From Chitinophagaceae bacterium (GTDB taxonomy: Bacteria; Bacteroidota; Bacteroidia; Chitinophagales; Chitinophagaceae): 64,000 nucleotides of DNA. Shown here in pieces: positions 35,359 to 45,395 of the stretch. The DNA is taken from assembly GCA_016720775.1 (NCBI GenBank), contig JADKJX010000001.1, positions 1,224,501 to 1,288,500 on the forward strand. The letters are read 5' to 3'. Positions within the stretch are counted from its first letter, which is position 1; every line of letters starts with the position of its first letter. The notes under the pieces were generated by a model. It ran no database searches and was not told the origin of the DNA. It was given only the letters and a program-made list of their open reading frames with translations. Both the position numbers and the translations under genes were made by a program.

Positions 35359-37478
35359 ATAAGTTTTATCAGCCAGGCTTCTTCCATATTAAATAATCCC
35401 ATCGAGTATATCCAGGGAGTAACTGCAATAAAAGCCGATCTTTTAAAAAAAGAGCTTGGCATATTTACTTTTAAAGACCTGCTGGAGCATTATCCTTTTC
35501 GTCATGTTGATAAAACAAAGCTTGATAAGATCACCGGCCTGTCTCCGGCCAACGAATATGCACAGGTTGCAGGGAAGATAACAGAAATAGAAGTGTTGGG
35601 TGAAAAAAGAGGGAGACGCCTGGTGGCAACTTTAAAAGATGAGACCGGTGAAATTGAACTGGTATGGTTCCAGGGTATAAACTGGATACAAAAAGCAATT
35701 CATGTAGGTCAGCAATACCTGGTGTTTGGCCGCCTTGGTTTTTTTATGGGCAAGCCGCAGATCGCTCACCCGGAAATTGAAAATTTCACGCCACAAAAAG
35801 CAGGGGGTAAGAATTTTTTAGAACCTGTTTACCCGGTTACCGAAAAATTAAAAATAAAAGGACTGAATGGAAGAACACTTGGCAAACTTACCTACGCCTT
35901 ACTTGAATTAATTACTGAAAAAGACCTGCCGGAGAGTTTGCCCGGGCAGGTCGTTAAACAATACAAGTTCATCAGCCGGTTCAATGCGTACCGGCAGATC
36001 CATTTTCCGGCTACGGAAAAACATTACCAGCATGCCGTTCGGCGGCTGAAGTTTGAAGAATTGTTTTTTGCCCAACTGCGTATGGGATTGATAAAGTCTT
36101 CCCGGCACAGGTACAGCAAGGGTTTGGTATTTGGCCAGGTAGGCCCCTTGTTCAATACTTTCTTTAATAATTACCTGCCGTTTGACCTGACGAACGCACA
36201 AAAAAAAGTGCTTAAAGAGATTCGAAAAGATGCAGGCAGCGGCAAACAAATGAACCGACTCTTACAGGAGATGTGGGTAGTGGAAAGACCATCGTGGCAT
36301 TAATGATGATGCTGATCGCTGCCGATAATGGCTTTCAAAGTGTGTTGATGGCGCCAACCGAGATATTAGCCCGGCAACATTTCAACAGTATCACGGCTCT
36401 TTTAAAAGATATGCCGGTTTGTGTAAAACTGCTTACCGGATCATCCAAAGGAAAAGAAAGAAAAGAAGTATTGAAACTTTGTGAAGACGGCTCTTTGCAT
36501 ATCCTGATCGGAACGCATGCAGTTATCGAGGATAAAGTGTTGTTTAAAAATCTTGGTTTTGCCGTGATTGATGAACAACACAAATTCGGCGTGGCGCAAC
36601 GGGCACAGTTGTGGAAGAAGAGCAGTATACCACCACATGTGCTGGTGATGACCGCCACACCCATACCCCGAACGTTGGCCCTTACCGCTTACGGCGACCT
36701 GGATTACAGTGTGATCGATGAACTGCCTCCCGGAAGGCAACCCGTAAACACCCTGCAGCGTTCGGAAAGTACAAGGCCACAGGTAATGAGTTTTGTGAAA
36801 GATGAGATACTGAAAGGAAGACAGGTTTACATCGTTTACCCGCTGATAGAAGAAAGCAGCAAAGTGGATTATGAAAACCTGATGAAGGGATATGAAGAAG
36901 TGAAGTCATTTTTCCCGGAACCAAAATACTGGATAAGCATGGTGCATGGGCGACAGGATGCAGCGCAGAAAGAAACAAACATGCAACGTTTTGTGAACCG
37001 GGATACACAGATAATGGTAAGCACTACTGTAATTGAAGTAGGCGTGAATGTGCCAAACGCCAGCGTAATGATTATTGAAAGTGCAGAAAAATTCGGGTTG
37101 TCGCAATTGCATCAATTGCGTGGCAGGGTAGGAAGAGGCGCAGAAAAAAGTTTTTGCATATTATTAACGGGCCCCAGGATATCAAACGATGCCCGGGAAC
37201 GATTAAAGATCATGGAGGCAACCAACGATGGATTTAAGATCGCCGAAAAAGACCTGGAAATCCGTGGCCCCGGCGATATTGAGGGTACCCGGCAAAGCGG
37301 CCTGTTAAACTTTAAGCTGGCAAATATAGTCCACGACAGGGTCATGCTGGAAGCAGCAGGAAATGCAGCAGAAGAGATACTGGATACCGACCCTGATATG
37401 AACAAAGAAGCTAATCTACCTGTTAAAATATATCTCCAGCAGCAAAAAGGGAAAACGGCCTGGAGTAAAATATCGTAG
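35359..37478 (+). CDS. recG: ATP-dependent DNA helicase RecG, one-base frameshift and no normal start codon
   Basis: Reading through one shift gives about 706 residues, the family length. The wedge/OB domain is at about 1-270 (NNPIEYIQGVTAIKADLLKKELGI, FPFRH-like YPFRH). The helicase has GSGKT and VIDEQHKFGV and a C-terminal half with STTVIEVGVNVPNA and QLHQLRGRVGR. RecG remodels stalled replication forks. The frame breaks at about 36264-36270: one missing G after LLQ would restore the expected GDVGSGKT. Upstream to the stop at 35293 there is no ATG, GTG or TTG in frame. The ATA at 35359, placed where ATG would give MSFISQ, is the best start. Base error is likely for both defects. Confidence 0.85.
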
Positions 37479-37487
37479 ATTAAGATC

Positions 37488-40400
37488 ATGTTAGTAACAG
37501 CTACAAAACAGGAAATTTTTCGTTTAATTTTAGTACATTGTAAAAAAGAAAAGTTGAAGATCTTGCGTAAAATATCATATCCTGCCATCCTGATCCTTTC
37601 TGCGTTAGTAAGCATAAAAACAGCCAAAGCTCAAATTGAATTTATACAGAATAAAGGCCAGTGGGACAGCCGCGTAGTTTACCGGGGTGATTTCTCTACC
37701 GGTTCATTTTTCCTCGAAAACCAGGGCTTTACCGTATTGCTTCACAATACAGACGACCTCACAAAAATATCTGACCAGTTGCATGGACATAATCCTAATT
37801 TAGCAACCACCGGCCAGCCCATCACATTACACTCTCATGCTTATAAAGTAAAATTCCTGGGTACCACATCATTTGCCGCCCAAATGCAGGCAGATAAAAT
37901 TCAGCCCTACACGAATAATTATTTTCTTGGCAATGACGAAAGCAAATGGGCATCCGACTGCCAGTTATCGCAGGCGGTTACTTATAAAAATGTGTATCCA
38001 AATATTGATGTGCGCTTTTACAGCGATGCTGCAAAACTTAAGTATGATATCATTGTTCATCCCGGCGGAAACATCAACGCCATTGCCATGCAATATACCG
38101 GGGCAGACAAGATACAGGTTCAGAATAAAGAATTGCTGATCAATACTTCGGTGGGTGCTGTAAAAGAACTTTATCCATACAGCTACCAGGTTACTGATGG
38201 TCAGAAAAGAACCGTGGACTGCAGGTATGTTGTAAAAGATAATATCGTTCGGTTCAAAGTAAGTGACTATGATCCCAAAACAACCATCATCATTGATCCT
38301 ACATTGATCTTTTCAACCTTTACCGGGAGTACAGCTGATAACTGGGGTTATACAGCTACCCCAGGGCCTGACGGAACTTTTTATGCAGGGGGTATTGCTT
38401 TTTCGGGCGGGTATCCAACTTCTGCCGGTGCCATACAAACAACATTTGGCGGGGGTGCTAATGAGGATGGCAACGGACCATTTGATATTGCCATCATTAA
38501 ATACTCAGCCAATGGCTCCAACCGCTTGTTCGCAACCTATTTGGGAGGAAGTGGTAATGAGCAGCCTCACAGCATGATCTGCGATGCGCAGGGAAATTTA
38601 ATTGTGGCCGGCAGAACATCCTCTACCAATTATCCAGGTACCCCAACAAGGTCAACCGTGGATTATGACATCGTGATCACAAAAATAAATTCATTGGGGA
38701 ATGTAAGGATCGGTTCTGTACGAATTGGCGGCTCTGGTAATGACGGTGTGAACATAAGAGGGAAGTACATAACACCTGCCGGTATAGATGCTACCCGGCG
38801 TAATTATGGAGACGACGCAAGGAGTGAAGTGATAACAGATGCAGCAGGAAATATTTACCTGGCTTCCTGTACCCAATCAAATAATTTCCCCGTTACCGCC
38901 GGGGTTTTTCAGCCAACATTCGGAGGAGGAAGTTCAGTAGGGCTCAATCACTTTCCGCAGGATGGGGTGATACTTAAATATAATTCTAATCTTTCAACCT
39001 TATTATTCAGTACTTATTTCGGAGGCAGTGGCGATGATGCATGTTTTGTATTGTCTCAAAATCCGGTTTCAGGTGATATATATGTTGGCGGTGGAACTAC
39101 CAGTACAAATTTACCTGGTAATACAGCGGGAGTTATACAGCCGACGAACCTTGGTGGCGTAGAAGGTTTTTTAACGCAAATAAAAAATGATGGTTCTGCC
39201 ATCATAAGAACAACCTACCTGGGAACCCCTGGTGATGACCAGGTGTATGGTGTTCAGTTCGATAAAAAGGGCTTCCCCTATATAATGGGTACAACTACCG
39301 GAAACTGGACAGTGTTCAATGCCCCCTTCAGTAACCCGGGCAGCAAACAGTTCATCAGTAAACTCAGGCCCGATCTCTCGGCCTATGTTTACTCCACTGT
39401 TTTTGGCACCAATGCTTCGGTGCCTAATCTTTCGCCCATTGCTTTTCTCGTTGATCGATGTGAGAACGTATATGTTTCAGGATGGGGTGGCGGGATAAAT
39501 AATTTAGCCGGATTTCAGTCTGCCGGAACAACGGGATTGCCGGAAGTCAGTCCGCTGGGAGGGATTCCTGCACCCGATGGGGCAGACTTTTACTTTTTTG
39601 TAATGGAGAGAAATGCGCAGAGCCAGTTATTTGGTACGCACTTCGGCCAGAACGGAAGTACGGGCGATCATGTGGATGGTGGTACCAGCCGCTTTGATGC
39701 CAATGGGATCATTTACCAGGGAATATGTGGTTGTGGTGCCGGCGGTACCTTATTTCCCACAACACCGGGCGCATGGTCACGTACTAATAATTCCGTAAAC
39801 TGTAACCAGGCTGCCGTAAAAATAGAGATGAATTTTGCCGGTGTTGGAGCAAGCGTGAAAGCAACGATAGATGGTGTTGTTGATACCATCGGTTGTGTTC
39901 CTCTTTCTGTTAGGTTTACCGATACACTTGCAAAAGGTAAAATATATATTTGGGATTACGGCGATCCATTCAGCCCTAAAAAAGATACTACGCTTACACC
40001 CAACAATACGGTATTGCATACCTATACCCAGGTTGGTACATACAGGCTTATGCTTGTGGCAATTGATTCCAATACCTGTAACATTGCCGACACGGCTTAT
40101 GTAAATGTAAAAGTTGGAAACAATAATGTTACGCCCGATTTCAGTTTCTTTAAACTGGACTCCTGTAATAGTTTGCGTTACCAGTTTAATAATTTAACTA
40201 CGGCAGTAGTCCCCACTTATACAAACCAGTCGTTCCTTTGGGATTTTGGAGATGGTTCCCCTAAAATAAGAAGTGGCATTGCACCCATCATACATACGTT
40301 CCCTTCAACGGGTTCTTATGTGATTACGATGATCATTGATGATACGGTATTCTGCAATGCGCCGGATACGGTAATAAAAACATTGCGGATAAGCCCGAAT

Positions 40401-41159
40401 GTAAAAGCCATATTCTCAACCCCGGCCCGTGGCTGTGTTCCTTATACGGCGGAATTTAAAAACCTATCCCAGGGCGGAACCGACTGGATATGGGAGTTTG
40501 GCGACAGTGGCACTTCAACAGCCTTTGAGCCAACGCATACATATACTGCAACAGGTACATACAATGTGCGTTTGATCGCCATTGACACCAGTACCTGTAA
40601 CAAGCGGGATACGTCTGCCTACTTTGCCATAACTGTCTTCCCGATACCTACGGCTAATTTTACGTGGACACCGAACCCGCCAGTGGAAAACACCATCACA
40701 AGGTTTACGAATTTGTCCATCGGTGCAAACCGGTATCTCTGGGATTTTGGGGATGGTGAAAATTCAACAGATGTAAATCCATCTCATTTGTATAATGCAA
40801 CCGGTACTTACCAGGCAACATTATATGCATTCAATGTGGCAGATTGTGTGGACAGCATCACACTTGATGTTCCCATTCTTATCCGGCCATTGCTGGACGT
40901 ACCCAATGCGTTCACGCCGGGCAGGTTTGGTAAGAACGGCATTGTGAAAGTGGAAGGATTTGGAATTGGTAAGATGAGCTGGAAAATTTATAACCGGTGG
41001 GGACAATTGGTATTCTCTACTTCCGACAGAAACCAGGGATGGAATGGAACATTTAAAGGACAGGTGCAGGCAATGGATGTTTATACATACACCCTGGATG
41101 CTGAGTTCACCGACGGAACCAAAGTGCGCAAAACAGGCGACATAACCTTATTGAGATAA
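37488..41159 (+). CDS. large T9SS type-B cargo protein with SBBP and PKD domains
   Basis: 1223 residues, secreted. A signal peptide ends at TAKAQ; a TTG at 37554 (MKILRKISY) would give a more normal signal peptide than the ATG at 37488. The N-terminal domain (IEFIQNKGQWDSRVVYRGDF) is the one found before SBBP repeats. Next come SBBP-type beta-propeller repeats (FSTYFGGSGDDAC and variants, about 270-690), about four PKD domains (WDFGDG motifs, about 770-1120) and a gliding-motility-type C-terminal domain (about 1130-1223, VPNAFTPGRFGKNG, KIYNRWGQLVF). Function is probably surface adhesion or matrix. The neighbouring PorP/SprF gene supports type-B export. Confidence 0.88.
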   Translation: MLVTATKQEIFRLILVHCKKEKLKILRKISYPAILILSALVSIKTAKAQIEFIQNKGQWDSRVVYRGDFSTGSFFLENQGFTVLLHNTDDLTKISDQLHGHNPNLATTGQPITLHSHAYKVKFLGTTSFAAQMQADKIQPYTNNYFLGNDESKWASDCQLSQAVTYKNVYPNIDVRFYSDAAKLKYDIIVHPGGNINAIAMQYTGADKIQVQNKELLINTSVGAVKELYPYSYQVTDGQKRTVDCRYVVKDNIVRFKVSDYDPKTTIIIDPTLIFSTFTGSTADNWGYTATPGPDGTFYAGGIAFSGGYPTSAGAIQTTFGGGANEDGNGPFDIAIIKYSANGSNRLFATYLGGSGNEQPHSMICDAQGNLIVAGRTSSTNYPGTPTRSTVDYDIVITKINSLGNVRIGSVRIGGSGNDGVNIRGKYITPAGIDATRRNYGDDARSEVITDAAGNIYLASCTQSNNFPVTAGVFQPTFGGGSSVGLNHFPQDGVILKYNSNLSTLLFSTYFGGSGDDACFVLSQNPVSGDIYVGGGTTSTNLPGNTAGVIQPTNLGGVEGFLTQIKNDGSAIIRTTYLGTPGDDQVYGVQFDKKGFPYIMGTTTGNWTVFNAPFSNPGSKQFISKLRPDLSAYVYSTVFGTNASVPNLSPIAFLVDRCENVYVSGWGGGINNLAGFQSAGTTGLPEVSPLGGIPAPDGADFYFFVMERNAQSQLFGTHFGQNGSTGDHVDGGTSRFDANGIIYQGICGCGAGGTLFPTTPGAWSRTNNSVNCNQAAVKIEMNFAGVGASVKATIDGVVDTIGCVPLSVRFTDTLAKGKIYIWDYGDPFSPKKDTTLTPNNTVLHTYTQVGTYRLMLVAIDSNTCNIADTAYVNVKVGNNNVTPDFSFFKLDSCNSLRYQFNNLTTAVVPTYTNQSFLWDFGDGSPKIRSGIAPIIHTFPSTGSYVITMIIDDTVFCNAPDTVIKTLRISPNVKAIFSTPARGCVPYTAEFKNLSQGGTDWIWEFGDSGTSTAFEPTHTYTATGTYNVRLIAIDTSTCNKRDTSAYFAITVFPIPTANFTWTPNPPVENTITRFTNLSIGANRYLWDFGDGENSTDVNPSHLYNATGTYQATLYAFNVADCVDSITLDVPILIRPLLDVPNAFTPGRFGKNGIVKVEGFGIGKMSWKIYNRWGQLVFSTSDRNQGWNGTFKGQVQAMDVYTYTLDAEFTDGTKVRKTGDITLLR

Positions 41160-41196
41160 ACTAACTGACCGATTGATGAATAAATGAAACAGTAAG

Positions 41197-42222
41197 ATGA
41201 AACGACTTTCAAACATATTATTTCTCCTTGCTTTCAGCCTGCTGTCAGCAACCGGGATCAACGCACAGGACCTGCATTTTTCGCAGTTCTTCAATACGCC
41301 ATTAACAACCAATCCGGCCAACACCGGTTTTATACCCGATGCCGATTACCGTATTGGGGCTAATTATAGAAACCAGTGGAGTTCGATCATGTCAACGCCT
41401 TATAAAACCATCAGTGCCTTTGCCGATTTTCAGCTTTTTCGTGATAGACTGGAGAATGGCTGGCTGGGAGTGGGAGCCGTGATACTTAGCGACAGGGCAG
41501 GTTCCGGCAGTTTGCGCAGCACAAAGATATACGGCTCACTTGCCTACCACCAGATGCTGGGATTGAGCAGCCTGGTTTCTGCAGGATTTAATATTGGCTG
41601 GGCAAGCAAGAGTATCGACCAGACCCGGTTAAAATTCCCTGACCAGTTTGATGGTAAATTTTTTGATAACAGCTTGCCTACTTCGGTTGTTTTAACCAAT
41701 AATGATGTTAGTTACCTGGATGTACAGGCCGGTATGAACTATGCTTATTTTCCCCAGGAGAATGTATATATCAATGCGGGCTATTCTATCCAGCACGTGA
41801 ATCGTCCAAAAGAAACCTTCTTCAGTGATAATACAAACAATGGCCGCATACCGATGCGCCATACCGCTTTTGTAAACGGTATTTTTAAAGTTAATGACCG
41901 GCTGATCGTAAACCCCAATGCCTATTTCTCCATGCAGGCACGGGCATCGGAATTGGTGCTGGGAATAAACGGCAATTACGGACTGACTGAATATGGCGAA
42001 AAACAATTACTGGCGGGCTTGTATTACCGGCTGGGCGATGCGATCGTACCCATGGTTGGATTTGAGATCAAGAAATTGCAGTTCATGTTCAGTTATGACG
42101 TTACACTTTCTGGTTTGAATAAGTTCAATGGCTATCGCGGCGCCAGCGAACTCAGTATCATCAAAAAGGGGTTCTATCCCGACAATGTAGACAGGAAATC
42201 TCTCTGCCCGACGATCTATTGA
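41197..42222 (+). CDS. type IX secretion system membrane protein, PorP/SprF family
   Basis: 341 residues with a signal peptide (about 1-22, ending INAQ) and an outer-membrane beta-barrel. The start of the mature protein, DLHFSQFFNTPLTTNPANTG, is the family hallmark, followed by RIGANYRNQWSSI. In Flavobacterium, SprF-type proteins are needed for surface delivery of the partner type-B cargo encoded next to them. Here the partner would be the 1223-residue protein 37 bp upstream. A bidirectional terminator follows. Confidence 0.93.
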   Translation: MKRLSNILFLLAFSLLSATGINAQDLHFSQFFNTPLTTNPANTGFIPDADYRIGANYRNQWSSIMSTPYKTISAFADFQLFRDRLENGWLGVGAVILSDRAGSGSLRSTKIYGSLAYHQMLGLSSLVSAGFNIGWASKSIDQTRLKFPDQFDGKFFDNSLPTSVVLTNNDVSYLDVQAGMNYAYFPQENVYINAGYSIQHVNRPKETFFSDNTNNGRIPMRHTAFVNGIFKVNDRLIVNPNAYFSMQARASELVLGINGNYGLTEYGEKQLLAGLYYRLGDAIVPMVGFEIKKLQFMFSYDVTLSGLNKFNGYRGASELSIIKKGFYPDNVDRKSLCPTIY

Positions 42223-42234
42223 TTTAAACCATAT

Positions 42235-42272
42235 AAAAAAAATCATCCGCCACTGGCGGATGATTTTTTTTT
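42235..42272. terminator. bidirectional intrinsic terminator
   Basis: Eight A, TCATCCGCC, loop ACT, GGCGGATGA, nine T. It ends the PorP/SprF gene on the plus strand and the coiled-coil gene on the minus strand. Confidence 0.9.
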
Positions 42273-42288
42273 ATAAAAGCTATACAGG

Positions 42289-43116
42289 TTATTCCTTTTC
42301 GATCTTTATTTTAAAATCCTCTTTCTTAAAATACTTGCGGTATTTATCGGTCACTTCTTCCGGTTGTTTTTTTCCATCGATGTAAAGGTCTTTGTTCTTA
42401 TACTCCAGCGTAAACCCTTCTTTTGTATTTACCAATCCATCTTTTTCCAGTTGGGTGATCAGATCTTTGGTCAGCTTTAATTCTTCTTTGGCATTATCAA
42501 TACCTTCTTTTGCCTCACTCATTATTTTGTCCATGTCTATCCTGTCTATTTCAACCCTGCTTTTTTCCACTTCCTTTTTTGCTTCTGCCAGTTCTTTCTT
42601 AATGGCCTCTTTGTCTATATTGCTGATCTCTTTCTTTGCTTTCTCAATTTCCTTTTGTGCTTCTTTCATTGCCTTTTCGATCTCTTCACCTTTTAGGTTA
42701 AGGTCCAGGTCCTTCAGGGAAGAACTTACACTGGCAAGTGTTCTGTCCAGGTCAATGCTTTTCAGCGAACGCTCCACGTCTTTCATTATTTTTTCAGCAT
42801 CAATACTTTTTAAGGAGGCTTCTATCTCCTTCTGCATTTTCGAATAGTCGATCTTCTTCATCTCTTCACTTAGTTGCGATAAAGTCCGGTCGAGTTCACT
42901 CTGCAGCTTGTCAAAGTCCTTCATTTTGATGGAACCATTGTCGCCTTTATCCGGCACGGTGTCGGTGCAGCATTTGTGCAGGTCGTTGTTTTCCTGCACG
43001 GCAAACCGGTTGTAACTGAAAGGAGAGTCCTGGAAAGACATGCTGATACTACCAACGAGCAGCAGGGCAAGCATAGTGCCCAGCACTTTTTTGTTCTTTA
43101 AAATAAATTGTTTCAT
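42289..43116 (-). CDS. hypothetical secreted or membrane-anchored coiled-coil protein
   Basis: 275 residues from the ATG at 43116 (MKQFILKNKK); an upstream start adds 17 odd residues. A hydrophobic segment at about 11-29 is a signal peptide or anchor. Residues about 60-220 are highly charged helical repeats: KKIDYSKMQKEIEASL, KSIDAEKIMKDVERSL and KSIDLDRTLASVSSSL form 16-residue units, followed by longer Lys/Glu heptads. The C-terminus (about 230-275) is a compact unit reading LEYKNKDLYIDGKKQPEEV. I recall similar repeat-plus-tail segments at the end of some Chitinophagaceae M56/BlaR1-type peptidases, but no peptidase is here. Function unknown. Confidence 0.75.
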   Translation of the reverse strand: MKQFILKNKKVLGTMLALLLVGSISMSFQDSPFSYNRFAVQENNDLHKCCTDTVPDKGDNGSIKMKDFDKLQSELDRTLSQLSEEMKKIDYSKMQKEIEASLKSIDAEKIMKDVERSLKSIDLDRTLASVSSSLKDLDLNLKGEEIEKAMKEAQKEIEKAKKEISNIDKEAIKKELAEAKKEVEKSRVEIDRIDMDKIMSEAKEGIDNAKEELKLTKDLITQLEKDGLVNTKEGFTLEYKNKDLYIDGKKQPEEVTDKYRKYFKKEDFKIKIEKE

Positions 43117-43294
43117 GGCTTTACTATTTTTGTTTATTAAAAATGAATACGAATAAATTCGTAACAAATATAGATGTCCGTTTCAAGAATCACAATGCGT
43201 TAAAAAAATTTAACATTTTGAAAGGAGGAGATCATTCACCAACATCTTTTTATCAACTCATCATTTTATACGATTTTTACACAAATAATGTTAC

Positions 43295-44716
43295 ATGCCA
43301 AATGCAGCAGCAACTGCCGATAAAGCGTTGCAGTATATTGACTCGTTAAAAAGAATAGTGGGCGATGCCTTTGTTTTTACCGATGAGGAAAGCCTGCACA
43401 AATATGCCCATGACGAAACGGAGAACCTTCATTTCCTTCCTGCTGTTGTTGTTAAACCCCGTTCAACGGATGAGATAAGTGCCATCATGCAGTTTTGCAA
43501 CAGCAATAAGATTCCGGTTACACCAAGGGGTGCAGGAACCGGGTTAAGTGGGGGTGCTTTACCGCAACTTGGAGGCGTGTTGCTTTCTACGGAACGGATG
43601 AATACTATTTTAGAGATCGATGAACGCAACCTGCAGGTAACAACCGAGCCGGGCGTGATCACTGAAGTTTTACAAAATGCGGTAAAAGAAAAAGGATTGT
43701 TCTACCCGCCCGATCCCAGCAGCAGGGGCAGTTGTTTTATTGGGGGCAATATTGCCGAGAACAGCGGTGGCCCGAAAGCAGTTAAGTACGGCGTGGTAAA
43801 GGATTATGTGCTCAACCTGGAAGTGGTGTTGCCAAACGGAGCGGTCATCTGGACAGGCGCCAATGTGTTAAAAAATTCTACCGGGTATAATTTAACACAA
43901 TTGATCGTAGGCAGCGAAGGAACTTTAGGGATCGTTACCAAGATCGTTTTAAAACTTCTGCCATTTCCGAAGTACGACCTGTTGATGCTGGTGCCTTTTA
44001 ATTCATTGGAAAAAGCAGGCGAAGCAGTAAGCGCAATTTTCCGGGCAGGGTTTACGCCAAGTGCTATGGAACTGGTGGAGATAAATGCATTGAAGATCGT
44101 AAGTAAGTTCGTTGATAGTTCGGTGGTGCCGGTTACAGATGAAATGGAAGCTCATTTAATTATTGAAGTAGATGGCAATCACATGGAAACGTTGATGAGT
44201 GAGATGGAAGCAATTGCTGAACTGCTTACAAAGTTTGACTGTGGCGATGTTTTTTTTGCAGACGATGCACAACAAAAAGCAGAATTGTGGAAGTTACGCC
44301 GGCGTGTGGCAGAGGCAGTAAAAATAGATGGCTATACTATTGAGGAAGATACGGTTGTACCAAGGGCAGAGTTACCAGCTTTGATAAGAGGCGTAAAGGC
44401 CCTTGGGAAACAATATAGTTTTGATGTGGTTTGTTATGGCCATGCAGGCGACGGGAACCTGCACATCCGCATAAAAAAGCCAGGCAGTATTTACAGTCTG
44501 AATAACCCCGATGTGATACCGGCATTAAAAGCATTGTTTGAACTGGTAAAACAACTGGGTGGTACCATCAGCGGCGAACACGGCATAGGTCTTATCCAGA
44601 AAGAATACATGAACATTGTATTTGATGATGCCAGCCTGCAGTTGATGAGAGGGATCAAAAAAATATTCGACCCCAATAATATTTTAAACAGCGGTAAAAT
44701 ATTTGATATGGATTAA
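43295..44716 (+). CDS. FAD-binding oxidase, GlcD/lactate dehydrogenase-like
   Basis: 473 residues. N-terminal FAD_binding_4 domain (about 35-215) with the flavin loop TPRGAGTGLSGGALP and PPDPSSRGSCFIGGNIAENSGG, and a C-terminal FAD-oxidase domain (about 220-473) with CYGHAGDGNLHIRI and GTISGEHGIG. These are the glycolate oxidase subunit D / D-lactate dehydrogenase motifs for oxidising 2-hydroxyacids. The GlcE and GlcF partners are not adjacent, so the exact substrate is open. The ATG at 43295 gives a normal length. Confidence 0.9.
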   Translation: MPNAAATADKALQYIDSLKRIVGDAFVFTDEESLHKYAHDETENLHFLPAVVVKPRSTDEISAIMQFCNSNKIPVTPRGAGTGLSGGALPQLGGVLLSTERMNTILEIDERNLQVTTEPGVITEVLQNAVKEKGLFYPPDPSSRGSCFIGGNIAENSGGPKAVKYGVVKDYVLNLEVVLPNGAVIWTGANVLKNSTGYNLTQLIVGSEGTLGIVTKIVLKLLPFPKYDLLMLVPFNSLEKAGEAVSAIFRAGFTPSAMELVEINALKIVSKFVDSSVVPVTDEMEAHLIIEVDGNHMETLMSEMEAIAELLTKFDCGDVFFADDAQQKAELWKLRRRVAEAVKIDGYTIEEDTVVPRAELPALIRGVKALGKQYSFDVVCYGHAGDGNLHIRIKKPGSIYSLNNPDVIPALKALFELVKQLGGTISGEHGIGLIQKEYMNIVFDDASLQLMRGIKKIFDPNNILNSGKIFDMD

Positions 44717-44772
44717 ACCATCCCGGTATTCAATATTCAAAGCTTCCGCAAACGAAAACTAAAATCGGACAT

Positions 44773-45393
44773 ATGAAAAAACTGATCATTGCCTTCTTGT
44801 TTTTAACCGGCACCTACAACGCCATTGCCCAGGGTGAAGAAGCTGAAAAGAAAGGAGGGTTTAAAAAAGAAAATCTTTTTGTTGGTGGCGACCTGACGCT
44901 TGGATTCAGTAACATCTATACAGCCATTGGCATAAGTCCTTATTTTGGTTACAGCCTCAACAAATATGTTGACGTAGCTGCATCTTTTAACTTCAACTAC
45001 ATTGCGCAGCGTGACTATGTTGAGTATGGTGACAAGGTAAGACAAACCATTTATGGGCCCGGTGCTTTTGTAAGAGTATATCCATTCAAGTTCGTATTTG
45101 CCCAGGCTCAGTTTGAACACAACTTTGTCAAGTTAAAATATATCCCTGCAAGTAATTCATTTTCATATCTGCCAAGTACCGATCATATTGATGCCAACAG
45201 TTTCCTGGTAGGTGCAGGGTATGCCGGTGGTCGTGATGAGGATAATAAAAATTTCTACTACATATCCATATCGGTTGACCTGATCGCAGACAAAAATTCT
45301 CCTTATGTTGATGGATTAGGAAGGCGGGTGCCCATCATAAGGGCGGGGTATAATATTGCACTTTTCCAGGGCGGAGGCAGAAGGCGCAGGTAA
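44773..45393 (+). CDS. hypothetical outer membrane beta-barrel protein
   Basis: 206 residues. Signal peptide (about 1-20, ending NAIAQ), a short Lys/Glu spacer, then alternating hydrophobic/aromatic strands (LFVGGDLTLGFSN, ISPYFGYSLNKYVDVAASFNF, AFVRVYPFKFVFAQAQFEHNF, RAGYNIALFQGG). This is a small 8-stranded-type porin-like fold. The C-terminal GGGRRRR is basic, unlike the usual terminal aromatic residue. No specific function can be given. It follows the GlcD-like gene by 56 bp. Confidence 0.8.
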   Translation: MKKLIIAFLFLTGTYNAIAQGEEAEKKGGFKKENLFVGGDLTLGFSNIYTAIGISPYFGYSLNKYVDVAASFNFNYIAQRDYVEYGDKVRQTIYGPGAFVRVYPFKFVFAQAQFEHNFVKLKYIPASNSFSYLPSTDHIDANSFLVGAGYAGGRDEDNKNFYYISISVDLIADKNSPYVDGLGRRVPIIRAGYNIALFQGGGRRRR

Positions 45394-45395
45394 TA

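Noticed and set aside
42392..42847. 151-codon plus-strand open frame of Ser/Phe/Ile-rich sequence
   Set aside because: It mirrors the Lys/Glu-rich coiled coil on the minus strand, which has a proper start and signal peptide.
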